Below, piece after piece: positions 8,601-16,832 of a stretch of DNA of 27,865 nucleotides. Position 1 is the first letter of the stretch, and the number at the start of each line of letters is the position of its first letter. The position numbers and the translations under genes were made by a program. The stretch is from Leyella stercorea (GTDB lineage Bacteria > Bacteroidota > Bacteroidia > Bacteroidales > Bacteroidaceae). The notes under the pieces are model-generated. The model was not told the origin of the DNA. It saw nothing but the letters and a program-made list of their open reading frames with translations, and searched no databases. The DNA lies in contig NZ_JADYUF010000045.1 in NCBI RefSeq assembly GCF_021531655.1, positions 1 through 27,865 on the forward strand. The letters are read 5' to 3'.

Positions 8601-9128
8601 ATTTCCCTTATCAAGATTTATAGAAAAGTTACCATTGTTGTCTGTAACGGTTCCTACACCTTTCTTACCCTGCAATGCTACAGTTGCAGCAGGAACAGGC
8701 TCACCTTGAGCATCAAACACCTTACCTGAAATTCTTACTTTTCCAGAATTGGGGGATGTGGAAATCTTTACGGAAATTATTCCATTGCTTATAGTATAAC
8801 TGATAGGAAGTCCGACAAGAACCTGATGTAAGGCTTCGTTAACGGTGTTAGCCTTAACCTTAGCGTTCACCTTGTAAGAAGCAAGATCATCGTATGAGAA
8901 AACAATCTTTGTATTAAACCTCACTTCCAACTCTTTCAAAACCTTGGTCAGAGGTTTTGACTTAATCACTTGCTCATACTTCACACTATTAGTCTGTGCA
9001 ACAGCATTATTGCCGTTGTAGCCAGACAACATCAATGCTAAGCATGCCGAAAATAGAATCTTCTTTTCTCTCATAGTAGCAGATTTTGTATAATTAATAA
9101 ATGGATAATACTCACTTATTGTTTTCAC
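5664..9128 (-). CDS. SusC/RagA-family TonB-dependent transporter with STN domain (locus 1)
   Basis: 1154 residues from the first ATG. MREKKILFSACLALML at residue 19 (start 9074) looks like the true signal peptide, so the first 18 residues may not be translated. Domains in order: STN (about 50-122), carboxypeptidase-regulatory-like beta sandwich (132-209), SusC signature LIDEVVVIGYGTAKAKDLTG (about 213-232), plug (235-350, with DGVPQYS and ANGVVIVTTK), then the 22-strand barrel to the C-terminus. It imports a SusD-captured ligand across the outer membrane using TonB energy. The STN domain is the part that signals to a FecR anti-sigma, and fecR and an ECF sigma gene lie directly upstream, 73 nt away across a hairpin. 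This transporter therefore probably both imports and senses its substrate. Confidence 0.95.
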   Translation of the reverse strand: MKTISEYYPFINYTKSATMREKKILFSACLALMLSGYNGNNAVAQTNSVKYEQVIKSKPLTKVLKELEVRFNTKIVFSYDDLASYKVNAKVKANTVNEALHQVLVGLPISYTISNGIISVKISTSPNSGKVRISGKVFDAQGEPVPAATVALQGKKGVGTVTDNNGNFSINLDKGNGETLLFSYLGMNTTTYYVNCRKDVNNVSIILDDDKKLIDEVVVIGYGTAKAKDLTGSVARLSEKDVENAPMTSNIASMIQGKAAGVNVMISNASPTSPISLVIRGQSSLSGDGQPLWVIDGVPQYSTSISGDVSNTLYNLDLNDVQSIDILKDASATAIYGSRAANGVVIVTTKTGAEGMKPTIEFNARYGWQSLNSNNLKTLNSEEYRAFSQKANLLEAYRYGGLTYFNRKYMDLDKFKQINTSQWDISDIADIWLPNAYYDGHDNYWDMMTQNAAVQNYNVSIRGGSPKTSYYASISYKDQDGIVKGSNSRNFGGRFNFESMASDKLKFGMNMDASSRTANNKDNMISTLINMRPDYPAYNEDGSINTIDYYTKNPLIEWMDLNHSTSRNINASAFLEYNIFKFLKFRTTLNAQYGNVKSESFSRRSYDGANNSGSQRDAQNYTMVWDNLLTFYKTMRKHDVQAMLGHSVEHVSSDYMSAGGTDYPDDDILTNLGSAANRTSMNSNKTACSLVSVFARAQYKYDNRYLLTGTFRADGSSRFGKDNRWGYFPSVAAGWIMTEEEFMKPLKNVVSYLKLRASYGLTGSQNLGYYDFASYIGSNMYNNQPGTYPSSLGNNTLQWESQTQTDIGIDYGFLDDRIRGSFGWYRKYVDNLITNRPVPLSSGFSSADQNIGAISNTGVEFDITADIIKARNLTWQINFNAAHNRGILEKLNGVDKYLGGTAYANYKIEEGGKLGRFYGYVDAGRLFENAEEVWAVKPINVATGKPANYRVTSFTEDAGDVYVVDLDGDGKITADGDRTYIGDAIPDVFGGFGTTLYWKGLMCNLTFTYSIGGKRYWAKEANTFGGTNVYNALNIVRDSYTMIGDNTATYPVVTHYGMGQNSVFTNRWLHDASYMRLSALNLSYKFPTGWFRSSVIKGIELTFQATNLFTITKYPGMDPQGNFSASAGLYGFGTDNSTYPSAKTYNVGLKVTIK

Positions 9129-9169
9129 AATATGCCACTATGACGTGCTAAAGAATAAATAGGGTACCT

Positions 9170-9202
9170 AATTGAAAGATTTTTTTGCAAAAATCTTTCA
9201 AT
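9170..9202 (-). terminator. Perfect hairpin between fecR and susC
   Basis: TTGAAAGATTTTT and AAAAATCTTTCAA pair around a very small loop, starting at the last base of the fecR stop codon. There is no long T run after the stem on the minus strand. It may be a partial terminator or an RNA-processing or stability element that lets susC be expressed differently from the regulator genes. I see no good TAnnTTTG promoter in the 67 nt between fecR and susC. Confidence 0.5.
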
Positions 9203-10227
9203 TATTCTATCACAATCGCATTGTTATGCAGTTTTACGTTAATATCAGAGGTAAGATTGAGCAAATGCAAGGCTTCGTCCAAGCTGTCGTTCATGCTACA
9301 CATAAAATGATAGTGCTTGTCGAGAAGCTGTTTGTCACGACATACAACGTTGACATTATACACCTTGCCAAGTTGCTGCAATATGGTGCGCAATGAGGCA
9401 TTGTCAAAATACAATATGCCTTCCCTCCAACTGGTGAAATCCTTTGGATTGACTTCTTGCACTTTTACAGAGCCTTCAGCCAAGTAAGCATCCTGATTGG
9501 GAGCAATCCTTACCTTCTCGCTGTCCATTGCCACTTCGACAGAACCTTTCACAAGAGTGACGTGTACATCCTCCGTATCATAACAACGCAGATTGAACTC
9601 TGTTCCCAACACTTTGGTCTGAACAGTCTTGGTCTTTATTATAAAAGGTAGAGAGGCATTACGGCGTACTTTAAAATATCCCTCGCCATAGAATTGAATA
9701 TTGCGATTGGCTGTGCCGAAGTTTTCCTTATACTTCAATATGCTATTGGCATTCATACATACTGTAGTTCCATCGGGCAGAGTCACATCTTTCTGCTCTT
9801 TAGCCACAACAGTTATGGTACGCGCAGGGAGCAATGATATATTCTTTATCTTGTCCAACAGCGACGGACTCTCAACTTTGTGTATCTCTACCGACTCATT
9901 GGTTTGGGCTACCGGCTGATTGTATGACGAACGATTGTCGTACATAAGCACTAATGCTACAACTACTATTGCTGCACAAGCAGCTGCATAGCGTAAGAAA
10001 GGTACAAGCCTTATCTTCTTAGGCTGCCGACAGAATTGCTTCCATGCCTTATCTGCATCAGGAGCCTTGCCCATCTTTCGGTTGACAGCCTCATCGAGGT
10101 CCAGAATATCGCGCAAGGCTTCCCTACCCTCCTCGCTATCAAGAAGAGTTTTCAGATGCTCATCCACACGTTGTGTATCGTCAAGAGCATCTAATATTTT
10201 CAGTATATCGTCTTGTTTATCTTTCAT
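9202..10227 (-). CDS. FecR-family anti-sigma factor (locus 1)
   Basis: 341 residues. A cytoplasmic N-terminal segment (1-74) would bind the sigma factor. One membrane helix follows at about 75-96 (LVPFLRYAAACAAIVVVALV). Then comes a periplasmic FecR domain (about 120-225, with VTLPDGTTVCMNANSILKY and LGTEFNLRCYDTEDVHVTL) and a C-terminal DUF4974-like domain (about 258-335, ending NVKLHNNAIVIE). It transmits the state of an STN-containing transporter to an ECF sigma factor. It sits between the sigma gene (87 nt upstream) and susC, the classic arrangement. Confidence 0.93.
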   Translation of the reverse strand: MKDKQDDILKILDALDDTQRVDEHLKTLLDSEEGREALRDILDLDEAVNRKMGKAPDADKAWKQFCRQPKKIRLVPFLRYAAACAAIVVVALVLMYDNRSSYNQPVAQTNESVEIHKVESPSLLDKIKNISLLPARTITVVAKEQKDVTLPDGTTVCMNANSILKYKENFGTANRNIQFYGEGYFKVRRNASLPFIIKTKTVQTKVLGTEFNLRCYDTEDVHVTLVKGSVEVAMDSEKVRIAPNQDAYLAEGSVKVQEVNPKDFTSWREGILYFDNASLRTILQQLGKVYNVNVVCRDKQLLDKHYHFMCSMNDSLDEALHLLNLTSDINVKLHNNAIVIE

Positions 10228-10313
10228 TAGTTCATATTTAGTATTTATAAAACGTACTACATCCGAAATACGACACCTCTATTGGGTTAATAATAAGTTA
10301 GAATAAGTTAAGT

Positions 10314-10817
10314 TTAGTAAAACTTGTGCGTTCGAAACTTCTGCCTCATATAGCTAAGGGCTTGCATAATGTGCTTCTTGACAGCGCTCTCGCTGATTTG
10401 CAATTCCACAGCCACTTCACGATATTTCTTGCGTTCGACATAACAAAGCTTCAATATCTGCCGTGTTCGCGGAGTCAGCTCGTCGAGACTTCCCATAATT
10501 GCCTGTATCTTATCCTCGCGCACGTCCCAATAGTCGGGATTATGTATCGTTTGTTCGGTAGCCTGAACACTTGCCTGCACATAATGACTCCTCACATTCT
10601 GCTTGCGTATGTAGTCCAGACAGACATTCCTGACCGACATCATCAAATAAGCCGAAATATTTTCAATCTTCTCCTGCTGTGTTCTTCGCCAAACCAGTTC
10701 GAAAGCATCGGCTACGACATCCTTGCTTGCTTCGTCATCGTGCAAGATGCGCAAAGCAAGAAAATATGCCTGGGAGTACTTCTCCTTAAAGAAAGCTTCA
10801 AAACCAGTTTTATTCAT
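10314..10817 (-). CDS. ECF RNA polymerase sigma factor, Bacteroidetes expansion family
   Basis: 167 residues. Region 2 spans about 7-75 (FFKEKYSQAYFLALRIL, DVVADAFELVWRR, YLMMSVRNVCLDYIRK). Region 4 spans about 105-160, with the helix-turn-helix LTPRTRQILKLCYVERKKYR and AVELQISESAVKKHIMQALS. Length and order fit the Bacteroides sigma-70 expansion family (TIGR02985). It presumably directs transcription of the downstream susC-susD-lipoprotein-thioredoxin genes once FecR releases it. The start codon is supported by the family's usual F..F/Y..Y motif near the N-terminus. Its leader of about 240 nt contains a small hairpin (10868-10884). Confidence 0.94.
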   Translation of the reverse strand: MNKTGFEAFFKEKYSQAYFLALRILHDDEASKDVVADAFELVWRRTQQEKIENISAYLMMSVRNVCLDYIRKQNVRSHYVQASVQATEQTIHNPDYWDVREDKIQAIMGSLDELTPRTRQILKLCYVERKKYREVAVELQISESAVKKHIMQALSYMRQKFRTHKFY

Positions 10818-11060
10818 CTATCTTTTCTTCATACATTCCATTATGCTCTTAAAAGGCGGAGGAATCGGACGGTTTGGAGCCGTCAAAGGTATACATTTCT
10901 TTGATTATCTCCAAATATTACACATAATTATTTCCATATGGAGTATTACAAAAAGAAAGAGGAGTCATGAATGCCACGAATCATTCACGAATTTCTTTGG
11001 AACGAACATTCATGGATAATTCATTAAAATTCGTGACTTTAAACAAAAGGATACTGGTGA

Positions 11061-11095
11061 CAAATATAGTATAAGCAGTAAAAAAGTGTTACAAA
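11061..11095 (-). promoter_or_regulatory. Candidate promoter for the ECF sigma-fecR genes
   Basis: The minus strand has TATATTTG (11068 to 11061), matching the TAnnTTTG -7 consensus, and an upstream TTTG (11095 to 11092) 23 nt before it. The spacing is slightly longer than the usual 19-21. It lies about 240 nt upstream of the sigma start codon. Confidence 0.4.
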
Positions 11096-11188
11096 CGAAA
11101 AATCGATTCTAGAGATTTGAGAGGTCGTTTCTTATGTTTTTTGCTGCATCCTACACCACCCTATTCTCCATTTAAGGCTTCTTTGTAT

Positions 11189-11276
11189 TGCAAATGGAGT
11201 ACAGTTGCAATGCAAATGGAGTACAGTTGCAATGCAAATGGAGTACAGTTGCAATGCAAATGGAGTACAGTTGGAG
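11189..11276. repeat. 22-bp tandem repeat, four copies
   Basis: Four head-to-tail 22-bp units containing TGCAAATGGAGTACAGTTG. The first three are identical, the fourth varies in its last bases, and a fifth degenerate copy follows to about 11298. Because 22 is not a multiple of three, each copy is read in a new frame, so it is not coding. There are no spacers, so it is not a CRISPR array. Confidence 0.85.
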
Positions 11277-11490
11277 TGCAAAAGGACTACATTTTAAAAT
11301 AAAGGGAGGTATTTTACGTGATGAAATTTCTTTGGTTTCGACAAAGAAGCACATAACTCACTGATTATAAATAAAATAACCGAAAGCACTCAAAACTCAC
11401 GAATTTCGAGCCAAAGATTTCGTTGTGCGTTCAGCAAGCAGTTTTGAGCGGTTAAAAATGCAAATATTGTGTCAAGCAGGTTGAAAAATA

Positions 11491-11606
11491 AGAGTTGAGA
11501 ATTGAGAGTTGAGAGTTATGATATGCTTGTTGTTTATGCTTTAACAGAAAACTAAAAGCTTTAAATGTAATCATAACTCTCAATTTTCAATTCTCAACTC
11601 TCAACT
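11491..11606. repeat. Long inverted repeat after the locus 2 thioredoxin gene
   Basis: Arms of about 31-36 nt (11491-11521 and 11571-11606) built from GAGTTGAGAATTGAGAGTTG units are near-complementary and about 50 nt apart. The inner edge is 12 nt beyond the stop of the thioredoxin gene at 11619. It could act as a 3' stabilising or terminating structure, or be a copy of an interspersed Bacteroidetes repeat. Confidence 0.6.
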
Positions 11607-11618
11607 AAAGAAAATCCC

Positions 11619-12704
11619 TTACTCTTTCTCAATACTGTCGAGCAGTCGTCCGGAAAGCGAGATGGTATTGCCGTCCATCTTGGCAAGACGCGAGCGGATG
11701 AAGGTAGAGAGCTTCTGCTTCATAGCCTGGTCTTTAGGCTCAATGAGGCGTGTGAGATTAAGTATGAGCAACGTGCGGTCGCGAGGATTCAGATTGTCAT
11801 ACTCGCGGTCGCAGTTGTTGAGGAAGGTATTGTCGTCATCAGCTACGCGACTCTCTATGAGGCGGAACATCGGCACATACTCATACTTCTGGTCGAGATG
11901 CATGGCAAGCATCTCGCTCTTAAGCTTCTGATAGTCGGCCTCCACGTACTTCTTCTCGCGCATCTGATAGCCCGAGAAGTAGGTAGTGAGAGCGTTGTGA
12001 TACAGATTCTGTATGCGTGTGTATATAGCCTCCTGCACCTTCTTGTCGAAGCGGTCGTGATTTGCCACCATGAAGCGGGCACGGTCGTTGTCTAGATTGA
12101 GAGTGTAGCGTGTGAAGAGGAAGGCGTTGTCGGCGCTGAGTCGCTTCTTGTCGGAGAGGCTGTTGAAGTAGTCGTCAATCACCTTGAAGCCCTCTGCCTC
12201 CTTACGCTGCTCCATAAGATAGAGCGCATAGTTGTTGATGAGGTCGGGGGTGCGCTTGCCCTCGGCATACAACTGCTTCATACGCTCAGGCGAATGGTCG
12301 GGATTGAGCCCCGACTCTATCTTGGCTATGAAATCGTCTGGAGGCATCGAGCCGCTTGCAGTCATGAGCTGCTTGCCCTGGGCGTCTATCACATAATATG
12401 TAGGATAAGCCTTTACTCCATATTTCTTTGCCAACTCAACGCCTTCCTTCTCGGCGTTGAGTTTCAAGCACACGAAACGTGCATTCATAAAGTCGCCCAC
12501 ACTCTTCTGTGGGAACACCTCGCGCGACATTCGCTTGCATGGTCCGCACCAGTCGGTATAGAAGTCGATGAATACGTGTTTCTTCTCTTTCTTGGCTGCC
12601 TGCAGCGCTTCGTCGAACGATATGTGGCGGAAGTCGGTCTGTGCTGCGGCAGGCAATGTGCAAAGCCCGATGAGCAGGCTTGCCATTAGTTTTGCTGTTT
12701 TCAT
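11619..12704 (-). CDS. Periplasmic thioredoxin-fold protein with helical C-terminal domain (locus 2)
   Basis: 361 residues with a type I signal peptide ending near AAAQTDF. The thioredoxin domain covers about 25-130. Its motifs are HVFIDFYTDWCGPCKRMS (Cys53 and Cys56 in WCGPC) and VKAYPTYYVIDAQG with cis-Pro101. The SFDEALQAAKKEKK lead-in is typical of the DUF255/thioredoxin-7-like group. Residues 135-361 form a mostly helical region without a recognised motif. The likely role is disulfide reduction or isomerisation in the periplasm. It is the last gene of uptake locus 2, 29 nt after the PKD-like lipoprotein gene, mirroring the thioredoxin gene that ends locus 1. Confidence 0.88.
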   Translation of the reverse strand: MKTAKLMASLLIGLCTLPAAAQTDFRHISFDEALQAAKKEKKHVFIDFYTDWCGPCKRMSREVFPQKSVGDFMNARFVCLKLNAEKEGVELAKKYGVKAYPTYYVIDAQGKQLMTASGSMPPDDFIAKIESGLNPDHSPERMKQLYAEGKRTPDLINNYALYLMEQRKEAEGFKVIDDYFNSLSDKKRLSADNAFLFTRYTLNLDNDRARFMVANHDRFDKKVQEAIYTRIQNLYHNALTTYFSGYQMREKKYVEADYQKLKSEMLAMHLDQKYEYVPMFRLIESRVADDDNTFLNNCDREYDNLNPRDRTLLILNLTRLIEPKDQAMKQKLSTFIRSRLAKMDGNTISLSGRLLDSIEKE

Positions 12705-12733
12705 ATTCTGTTATAGATTCTTGTTTGTATGGT

Positions 12734-14329
12734 TTAGTCAGAGCAGTTGCGATATTCCACCTTCACCACCTTCAGGTTGGTCTTCCAAGGATAGTTCTTT
12801 GTGGCATACTCCTTCTCGTTAATCTTAAGTTCGTTGGGGCTGTCCTCCATTTCGTATTTGTATACGATGCCCTTCTCTGCGTCCGACCATGTGGCTACGA
12901 TGATGTCGTCGGGATTGTCGTCGGAGTGGACATCGAACGCCATGTAGGTAATCTCGCCATCGAAGGTCTTGAGCTTCTGTGCCTTATTCGAGTTGTAGTT
13001 GTAAGCCCAGAGGTCTTTACCTACCGAGTAGAGTATCACGTACTGATTAGAGTAGAAGGCATAGTGGCTTGCCTTGGTGAAGTCGGTGGCTACGCTGAGG
13101 TCGATGTTCTTGGATGTCATCTTCACGAATTGATAGGCACTGGCGGCACGGAATATGTATACATAGTACTTGCCGTCGGCATCGTTCATCAGTGCATACG
13201 AGGCTCCGTTGTTACCCTTGCCGTTCTCGCCGTATACGAGGTCGCGCACGGGGGTATACTCGGTCTGGTCAAGCCAGAAGGCACCCTCCTTAGTATCGGT
13301 GATTGATGCCAAATTGGTATTGGCGCTGTAGGTGGAGGCAAGTTTTACAAACTTGTGGTTGGTGCGGTCGAATAAGTACACCGTACTTGTATAGCTCGAG
13401 TTGTTGGGATAGAATCCGTAAGGCGCAATATCTACAAGTTTGTCATCGCCCTGCACATAGCAGTTGGCAGGGTTGCCATAGCTCTCGCCCATAGTGTTCG
13501 CACCGAAGAACATAGCTTGGTCAGTAATGACATAGCGCGATGTACGCGAGCGCATCATATTGCCAGAGCCATAGGCGTGTGGCCACATGTCAAGCACCTT
13601 CAACGGCTTCTTAATGGTGCTGATAGTAGGCCATGCCATATTGTTGAAGTTGACATCGGCAAACCCAATCTTCGACTCTGATGAAGAATGAGTGAGCGGA
13701 TAAGAGTTATCGTCTGTTACAGCATACAGATACTCTAAATCAGCCTTATCAGCTCCCATTCCTGTACATCCCGTAAAGAATAGATTCTTGGCATGCTTGA
13801 TGCCACGGGTGTTTTCAAACATGTCGGCTATGACGGTGGTGTCGCGCTCCTCAAGCATGCTGACAAAGTCGATGCCTACAGTGCCATCCTCCTTATCGCC
13901 ATACAGATAGAATCCACGTACGTAAGGGCTGATTACCTTAAGCAGGCAGTTCTTCTCGTAGATGAGCTTGGTGGCCTTGTCGGTGGCACGGAAGTAGATG
14001 CTATAAGTGCCAGGACGGATATTCGTGAGAGGATAAGACAGGTCTTTCTCGTTGCTTATAACCGTGTGAGAGTGCTGCGTACCACCAATGTCCTTAGCAC
14101 ACAGATACCACATATAGTCGAAGCTGTTCTGGTCGTCGCCCGAGAGTGTACCGGTCACCTTGACAGGTATCTCAAGGTTCTCTACGTCAGCCACCTTATA
14201 GTAGCTGTCTTCAATGCCTTCTATCTTGGCCTCGTTAACATCGCTCATGTTGTTGTTGCCCTCATCGTCGACACACGACGTGAAAGCCAGCAAACCAAGC
14301 ATGTATAGTAAACAATATTTCTTTTTCAT
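12734..14329 (-). CDS. PKD-like family lipoprotein (locus 2)
   Basis: 531 residues from the preferred start MKKKYCLLYML (14329), which follows the upstream stop codon by a single base. An ATG six codons earlier (14347) lies inside the preceding gene and is less likely. Lipobox FTSC gives lipidated Cys19, followed by VDDEGN. The N-terminal third has an Ig/PKD-like pattern (DYMWYL, then LTNIRPGTYSIYFRATDKAT). The C-terminal two thirds repeat beta-rich strands such as GFYLYGDKEDGTVGIDF and KDLWAYNYNSNKAQ, suggesting a propeller-like surface domain. The family commonly follows SusD and DUF4843 genes in Bacteroidetes. Function unknown; a surface ligand-binding accessory is my inference. Confidence 0.78.
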   Translation of the reverse strand: MKKKYCLLYMLGLLAFTSCVDDEGNNNMSDVNEAKIEGIEDSYYKVADVENLEIPVKVTGTLSGDDQNSFDYMWYLCAKDIGGTQHSHTVISNEKDLSYPLTNIRPGTYSIYFRATDKATKLIYEKNCLLKVISPYVRGFYLYGDKEDGTVGIDFVSMLEERDTTVIADMFENTRGIKHAKNLFFTGCTGMGADKADLEYLYAVTDDNSYPLTHSSSESKIGFADVNFNNMAWPTISTIKKPLKVLDMWPHAYGSGNMMRSRTSRYVITDQAMFFGANTMGESYGNPANCYVQGDDKLVDIAPYGFYPNNSSYTSTVYLFDRTNHKFVKLASTYSANTNLASITDTKEGAFWLDQTEYTPVRDLVYGENGKGNNGASYALMNDADGKYYVYIFRAASAYQFVKMTSKNIDLSVATDFTKASHYAFYSNQYVILYSVGKDLWAYNYNSNKAQKLKTFDGEITYMAFDVHSDDNPDDIIVATWSDAEKGIVYKYEMEDSPNELKINEKEYATKNYPWKTNLKVVKVEYRNCSD

Positions 14330-14330
14330 A

Positions 14331-15227
14331 TTATTTGTCATTTTCATGTGTCTTTAGATAATCTTCTGGTTTGGTGAATGGTGTCCATGCATCCTTGCCA
14401 TACTTGCCACTCTGCACAGCCATCACCCACATCATAGTGCCGTCCTTGTCGATGACGGGGTCCTTGGCACGGGCGCGACGCACCAGTTCTTCAGCTACCT
14501 GCTGACCGATGGCTGTTGCACGTGCCGATGGCATCTTCTCGCGTGTATAGTCGAAGATTGTTGTGCCCGAAATCTCCATCATATACTTGTACTTGACATC
14601 GGAGAACTTACCGAACAGTCCATAACCGGCATCAGAACCCATCCATCCTTCGGGCTGGATAAGAACGTCGTCGACAAACATGTTGTGGAAGCGTGCGTTA
14701 GGATTGTAGTTGAACTCTACCTTAGGCTGTGAAGCATCGTAAGGTCCGGGATAGTCCAGATAATTCTCGAACATAGTGTGGAAATATTCGTTAGGGATAA
14801 TCTGGAGCTGGAACTTGAGTGTATCGTTGCTCAAGCGCTCGGTGCGATGGAACGTAACATCAACGAATGTACTTGTCTCGCCAGCCTTGATGGTATACTC
14901 AGGCTTCAGCGGCTCATACTCTACACCCTCCTGAAGGTCGGTACTGTCCTTGGTTACTATCACCTGGAAGACACGGTCGAAATCCTTTGCAGTTCCTGTT
15001 GCCGAAATCTTGACGGCAATGGTGGTATCATTGGAAAGAATATTGCCGAATGTCACCTCCGAATAGTTCCAGTGTGCCCAAAGGTCGGGATCTATCCACG
15101 ATGCACCACGACGCACATCGAAATACAGACAGTCCTTGCCCTCGTAGTCCATCAGCTCCTTTTCGCAACCGGTGAGAGAGAAGAGAGCCATGGCAAGCAT
15201 AAGTATTGAATATATCTTCTTCTTCAT
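14331..15227 (-). CDS. DUF4843-type lipoprotein (locus 2)
   Basis: 298 residues. Signal peptide MKKKIYSILMLAMALFSLTGC with lipidated Cys21, then EKELMDYEGKDCLYFD, the usual opening of DUF4843 proteins. A Calx-beta-like pattern follows (FQVIVTKDSTDLQEGVEYEP, YTIKAGETSTFVDVTFHRT, LKFQLQIIPN). These proteins are typical accessories of SusCD loci with no known activity. The gene begins 12 nt after the susD stop and its stop is one base from the next start, so translation is likely coupled. Confidence 0.78.
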   Translation of the reverse strand: MKKKIYSILMLAMALFSLTGCEKELMDYEGKDCLYFDVRRGASWIDPDLWAHWNYSEVTFGNILSNDTTIAVKISATGTAKDFDRVFQVIVTKDSTDLQEGVEYEPLKPEYTIKAGETSTFVDVTFHRTERLSNDTLKFQLQIIPNEYFHTMFENYLDYPGPYDASQPKVEFNYNPNARFHNMFVDDVLIQPEGWMGSDAGYGLFGKFSDVKYKYMMEISGTTIFDYTREKMPSARATAIGQQVAEELVRRARAKDPVIDKDGTMMWVMAVQSGKYGKDAWTPFTKPEDYLKTHENDK

Positions 15228-15239
15228 TGTTTGTCCTCC

Positions 15240-16814
15240 TTATTTAGAAACTAAGCGTTTGTTGGCCTCAACCTCAGGCAATGGCCATACGTATTTGTTA
15301 ACATCCATCTTGTACTGACCCTCAAGCGGCTTGTCCTCAGGATTCCAGTAAGAACCTTCCTGTCCGAACTCTGTGCCCGACATCATCTGCTTCATAGCCT
15401 TGCGCTTGTAGAAGAAGAACATCTGGCCCTCACCTATCTCCTCACGCATAAACTCGCGATAGATATAGTCCTGGACAGCGTCATCGCCCTGTCCGTCCTT
15501 GAGTTCGAGCTTGACACAGTTGCGTGCCGTACGGATATCATTGATGTATCCCAATGCTTCCTCATTGGTCTTGGCACATTCGGCTGCAATGAGGTATACC
15601 TCGCTGAGACGTATGAGCGGTACCATATAGCGGAATGACGAAGCCTGCACATCCTTATACTTATTGAAGCACAGAATGTCTTCCTTCTTGTCTTCCTCGC
15701 CTTCCTTGTCACTCTTCACCTTGATGGTCTCTACCGACCACTGGTTGTTGCGACGAAGGTCACCGAAGTCGTCATAGAAGTAAGTAAGCTTAGAGAAGAG
15801 GTTGCCGTCTTCCATCGACGAGCCCTTGAATACAAGCATGTTGTTGACCTCACCCTTCGAACTGAACATTCCGTCGTATAGGGTCTTGCGGCTCTGATTG
15901 TAGAGCGAGAATATCACTTCTGACGAGAATACAAGATCAGGATTGCTTGTACTGGTCACAGCGTTCTTCTTTATCCATGGGAATACGCCCTCCTCCTTAT
16001 TGAGCTTTATGATAGAGGTAGCCTCGTTGTAAGCATTCTCCTTGTCGCCAAGCCACAGATAGAGGCGAGCCTTAAGTGCCTTAACAGCATAGTAGTTGAA
16101 GCGGAAGTTGCGATAGCGGAATGCTGTCTTGTCGTTAGGATCGTCAGAGTCGCCGTTCATCACACCATCCTTGCGTATACGGTCGTCCTTAAGCAACTCC
16201 TCTGCTTCGTTTAGGTCGCGCATAATCTTCGCTGCCACGTCCTTGGCAGAAAGCAACGGCTGTATCTCTTTCGACGTTGTCTCCTGGTAAGGCATTACAA
16301 TGGTATTCTCAGTTTCTGCCGAATATATCGGACCATAGAGACGCAGCAGGTCGAAATGGAAGAAAGCACGCAAAGCCAACGCCTCGCCCTTGACATACGG
16401 ACGATAGAGCTTGGAGAGCTTGGAATCGGAGTCGTCACAGTGGCTGAGCAAAGTGTTGATGTTGGCAATGAACAGATAGAGCGATGTCCATACCGAATTG
16501 GACGTACTCTTGAAGCCTGCCTGGTCGTACTTGAATGCGGCTGAATTGTAGAATGAATGGTTGGTGTTGGCCTCAACATTATAATATTGTGCCATGACAT
16601 CAAGCATACCCATGGAGAGTGTAGAGCCGTATAGCTCATTCATCTTCGAATAGACGCCGTTGAGTGCCGACATGTAGCCCTCATCGTTTTCAAACAGCAA
16701 TCCTTCCATGATTGAGTCTTCGGTGTCTACTTGCAACCAGTCGTTGCACGATGTTGTTGTAGCGCATATGGCAAGCGACAAAAGACCGAATTTTACTATC
16801 TTAAAAATTTTCAT
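15240..16814 (-). CDS. SusD/RagB-family outer-membrane lipoprotein (locus 2)
   Basis: 524 residues. Lipobox TTSC (Cys23) followed by NDWLQVDTEDS. The N-terminal half has the SusD helical core (YVKGEALALRAFFHFDLLRL YGP). The C-terminal half has RLSEVYLIAAECAK and the terminal WPLPEVEANKR. It partners with the SusC encoded 18 nt upstream, capturing ligand at the surface. If that SusC is phase-varied OFF, ligand uptake through this pair would also be lost. The ligand is unknown; no polysaccharide-degrading enzyme is encoded nearby. Confidence 0.93.
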   Translation of the reverse strand: MKIFKIVKFGLLSLAICATTTSCNDWLQVDTEDSIMEGLLFENDEGYMSALNGVYSKMNELYGSTLSMGMLDVMAQYYNVEANTNHSFYNSAAFKYDQAGFKSTSNSVWTSLYLFIANINTLLSHCDDSDSKLSKLYRPYVKGEALALRAFFHFDLLRLYGPIYSAETENTIVMPYQETTSKEIQPLLSAKDVAAKIMRDLNEAEELLKDDRIRKDGVMNGDSDDPNDKTAFRYRNFRFNYYAVKALKARLYLWLGDKENAYNEATSIIKLNKEEGVFPWIKKNAVTSTSNPDLVFSSEVIFSLYNQSRKTLYDGMFSSKGEVNNMLVFKGSSMEDGNLFSKLTYFYDDFGDLRRNNQWSVETIKVKSDKEGEEDKKEDILCFNKYKDVQASSFRYMVPLIRLSEVYLIAAECAKTNEEALGYINDIRTARNCVKLELKDGQGDDAVQDYIYREFMREEIGEGQMFFFYKRKAMKQMMSGTEFGQEGSYWNPEDKPLEGQYKMDVNKYVWPLPEVEANKRLVSK

Positions 16815-16832
16815 AGTTGTCTGAATTAGAGA

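Larger units (their letters stand above)
10818..11618. other. 801-bp non-coding block between the two uptake loci
   Basis: No convincing gene. From left to right it holds a GACGG/CCGTC hairpin (10868-10884), an inverted pair TCACGAATTT/AAATTCGTGA (10985-10994 and 11027-11036), a candidate promoter for the sigma gene (11061-11095), a 22-bp tandem array (11189-11276), and a long inverted repeat (11491-11606) just after the locus 2 thioredoxin gene. Open frames across the array are products of the repeat. Confidence 0.7.

Noticed and set aside
11189..11298. Possible CRISPR array
   Set aside because: Units are directly adjacent without spacers, there are no cas genes, and the unit is shorter than typical CRISPR repeat plus spacer spacing.
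11117..11354. Short open frames on both strands across the 22-bp repeats
   Set aside because: They are generated by the tandem repeat; successive copies are read in different frames.
10818..11618. Cobalamin or other riboswitch upstream of the ECF sigma gene
   Set aside because: I looked for conserved riboswitch cores in the long leader and found only short hairpins and repeats.
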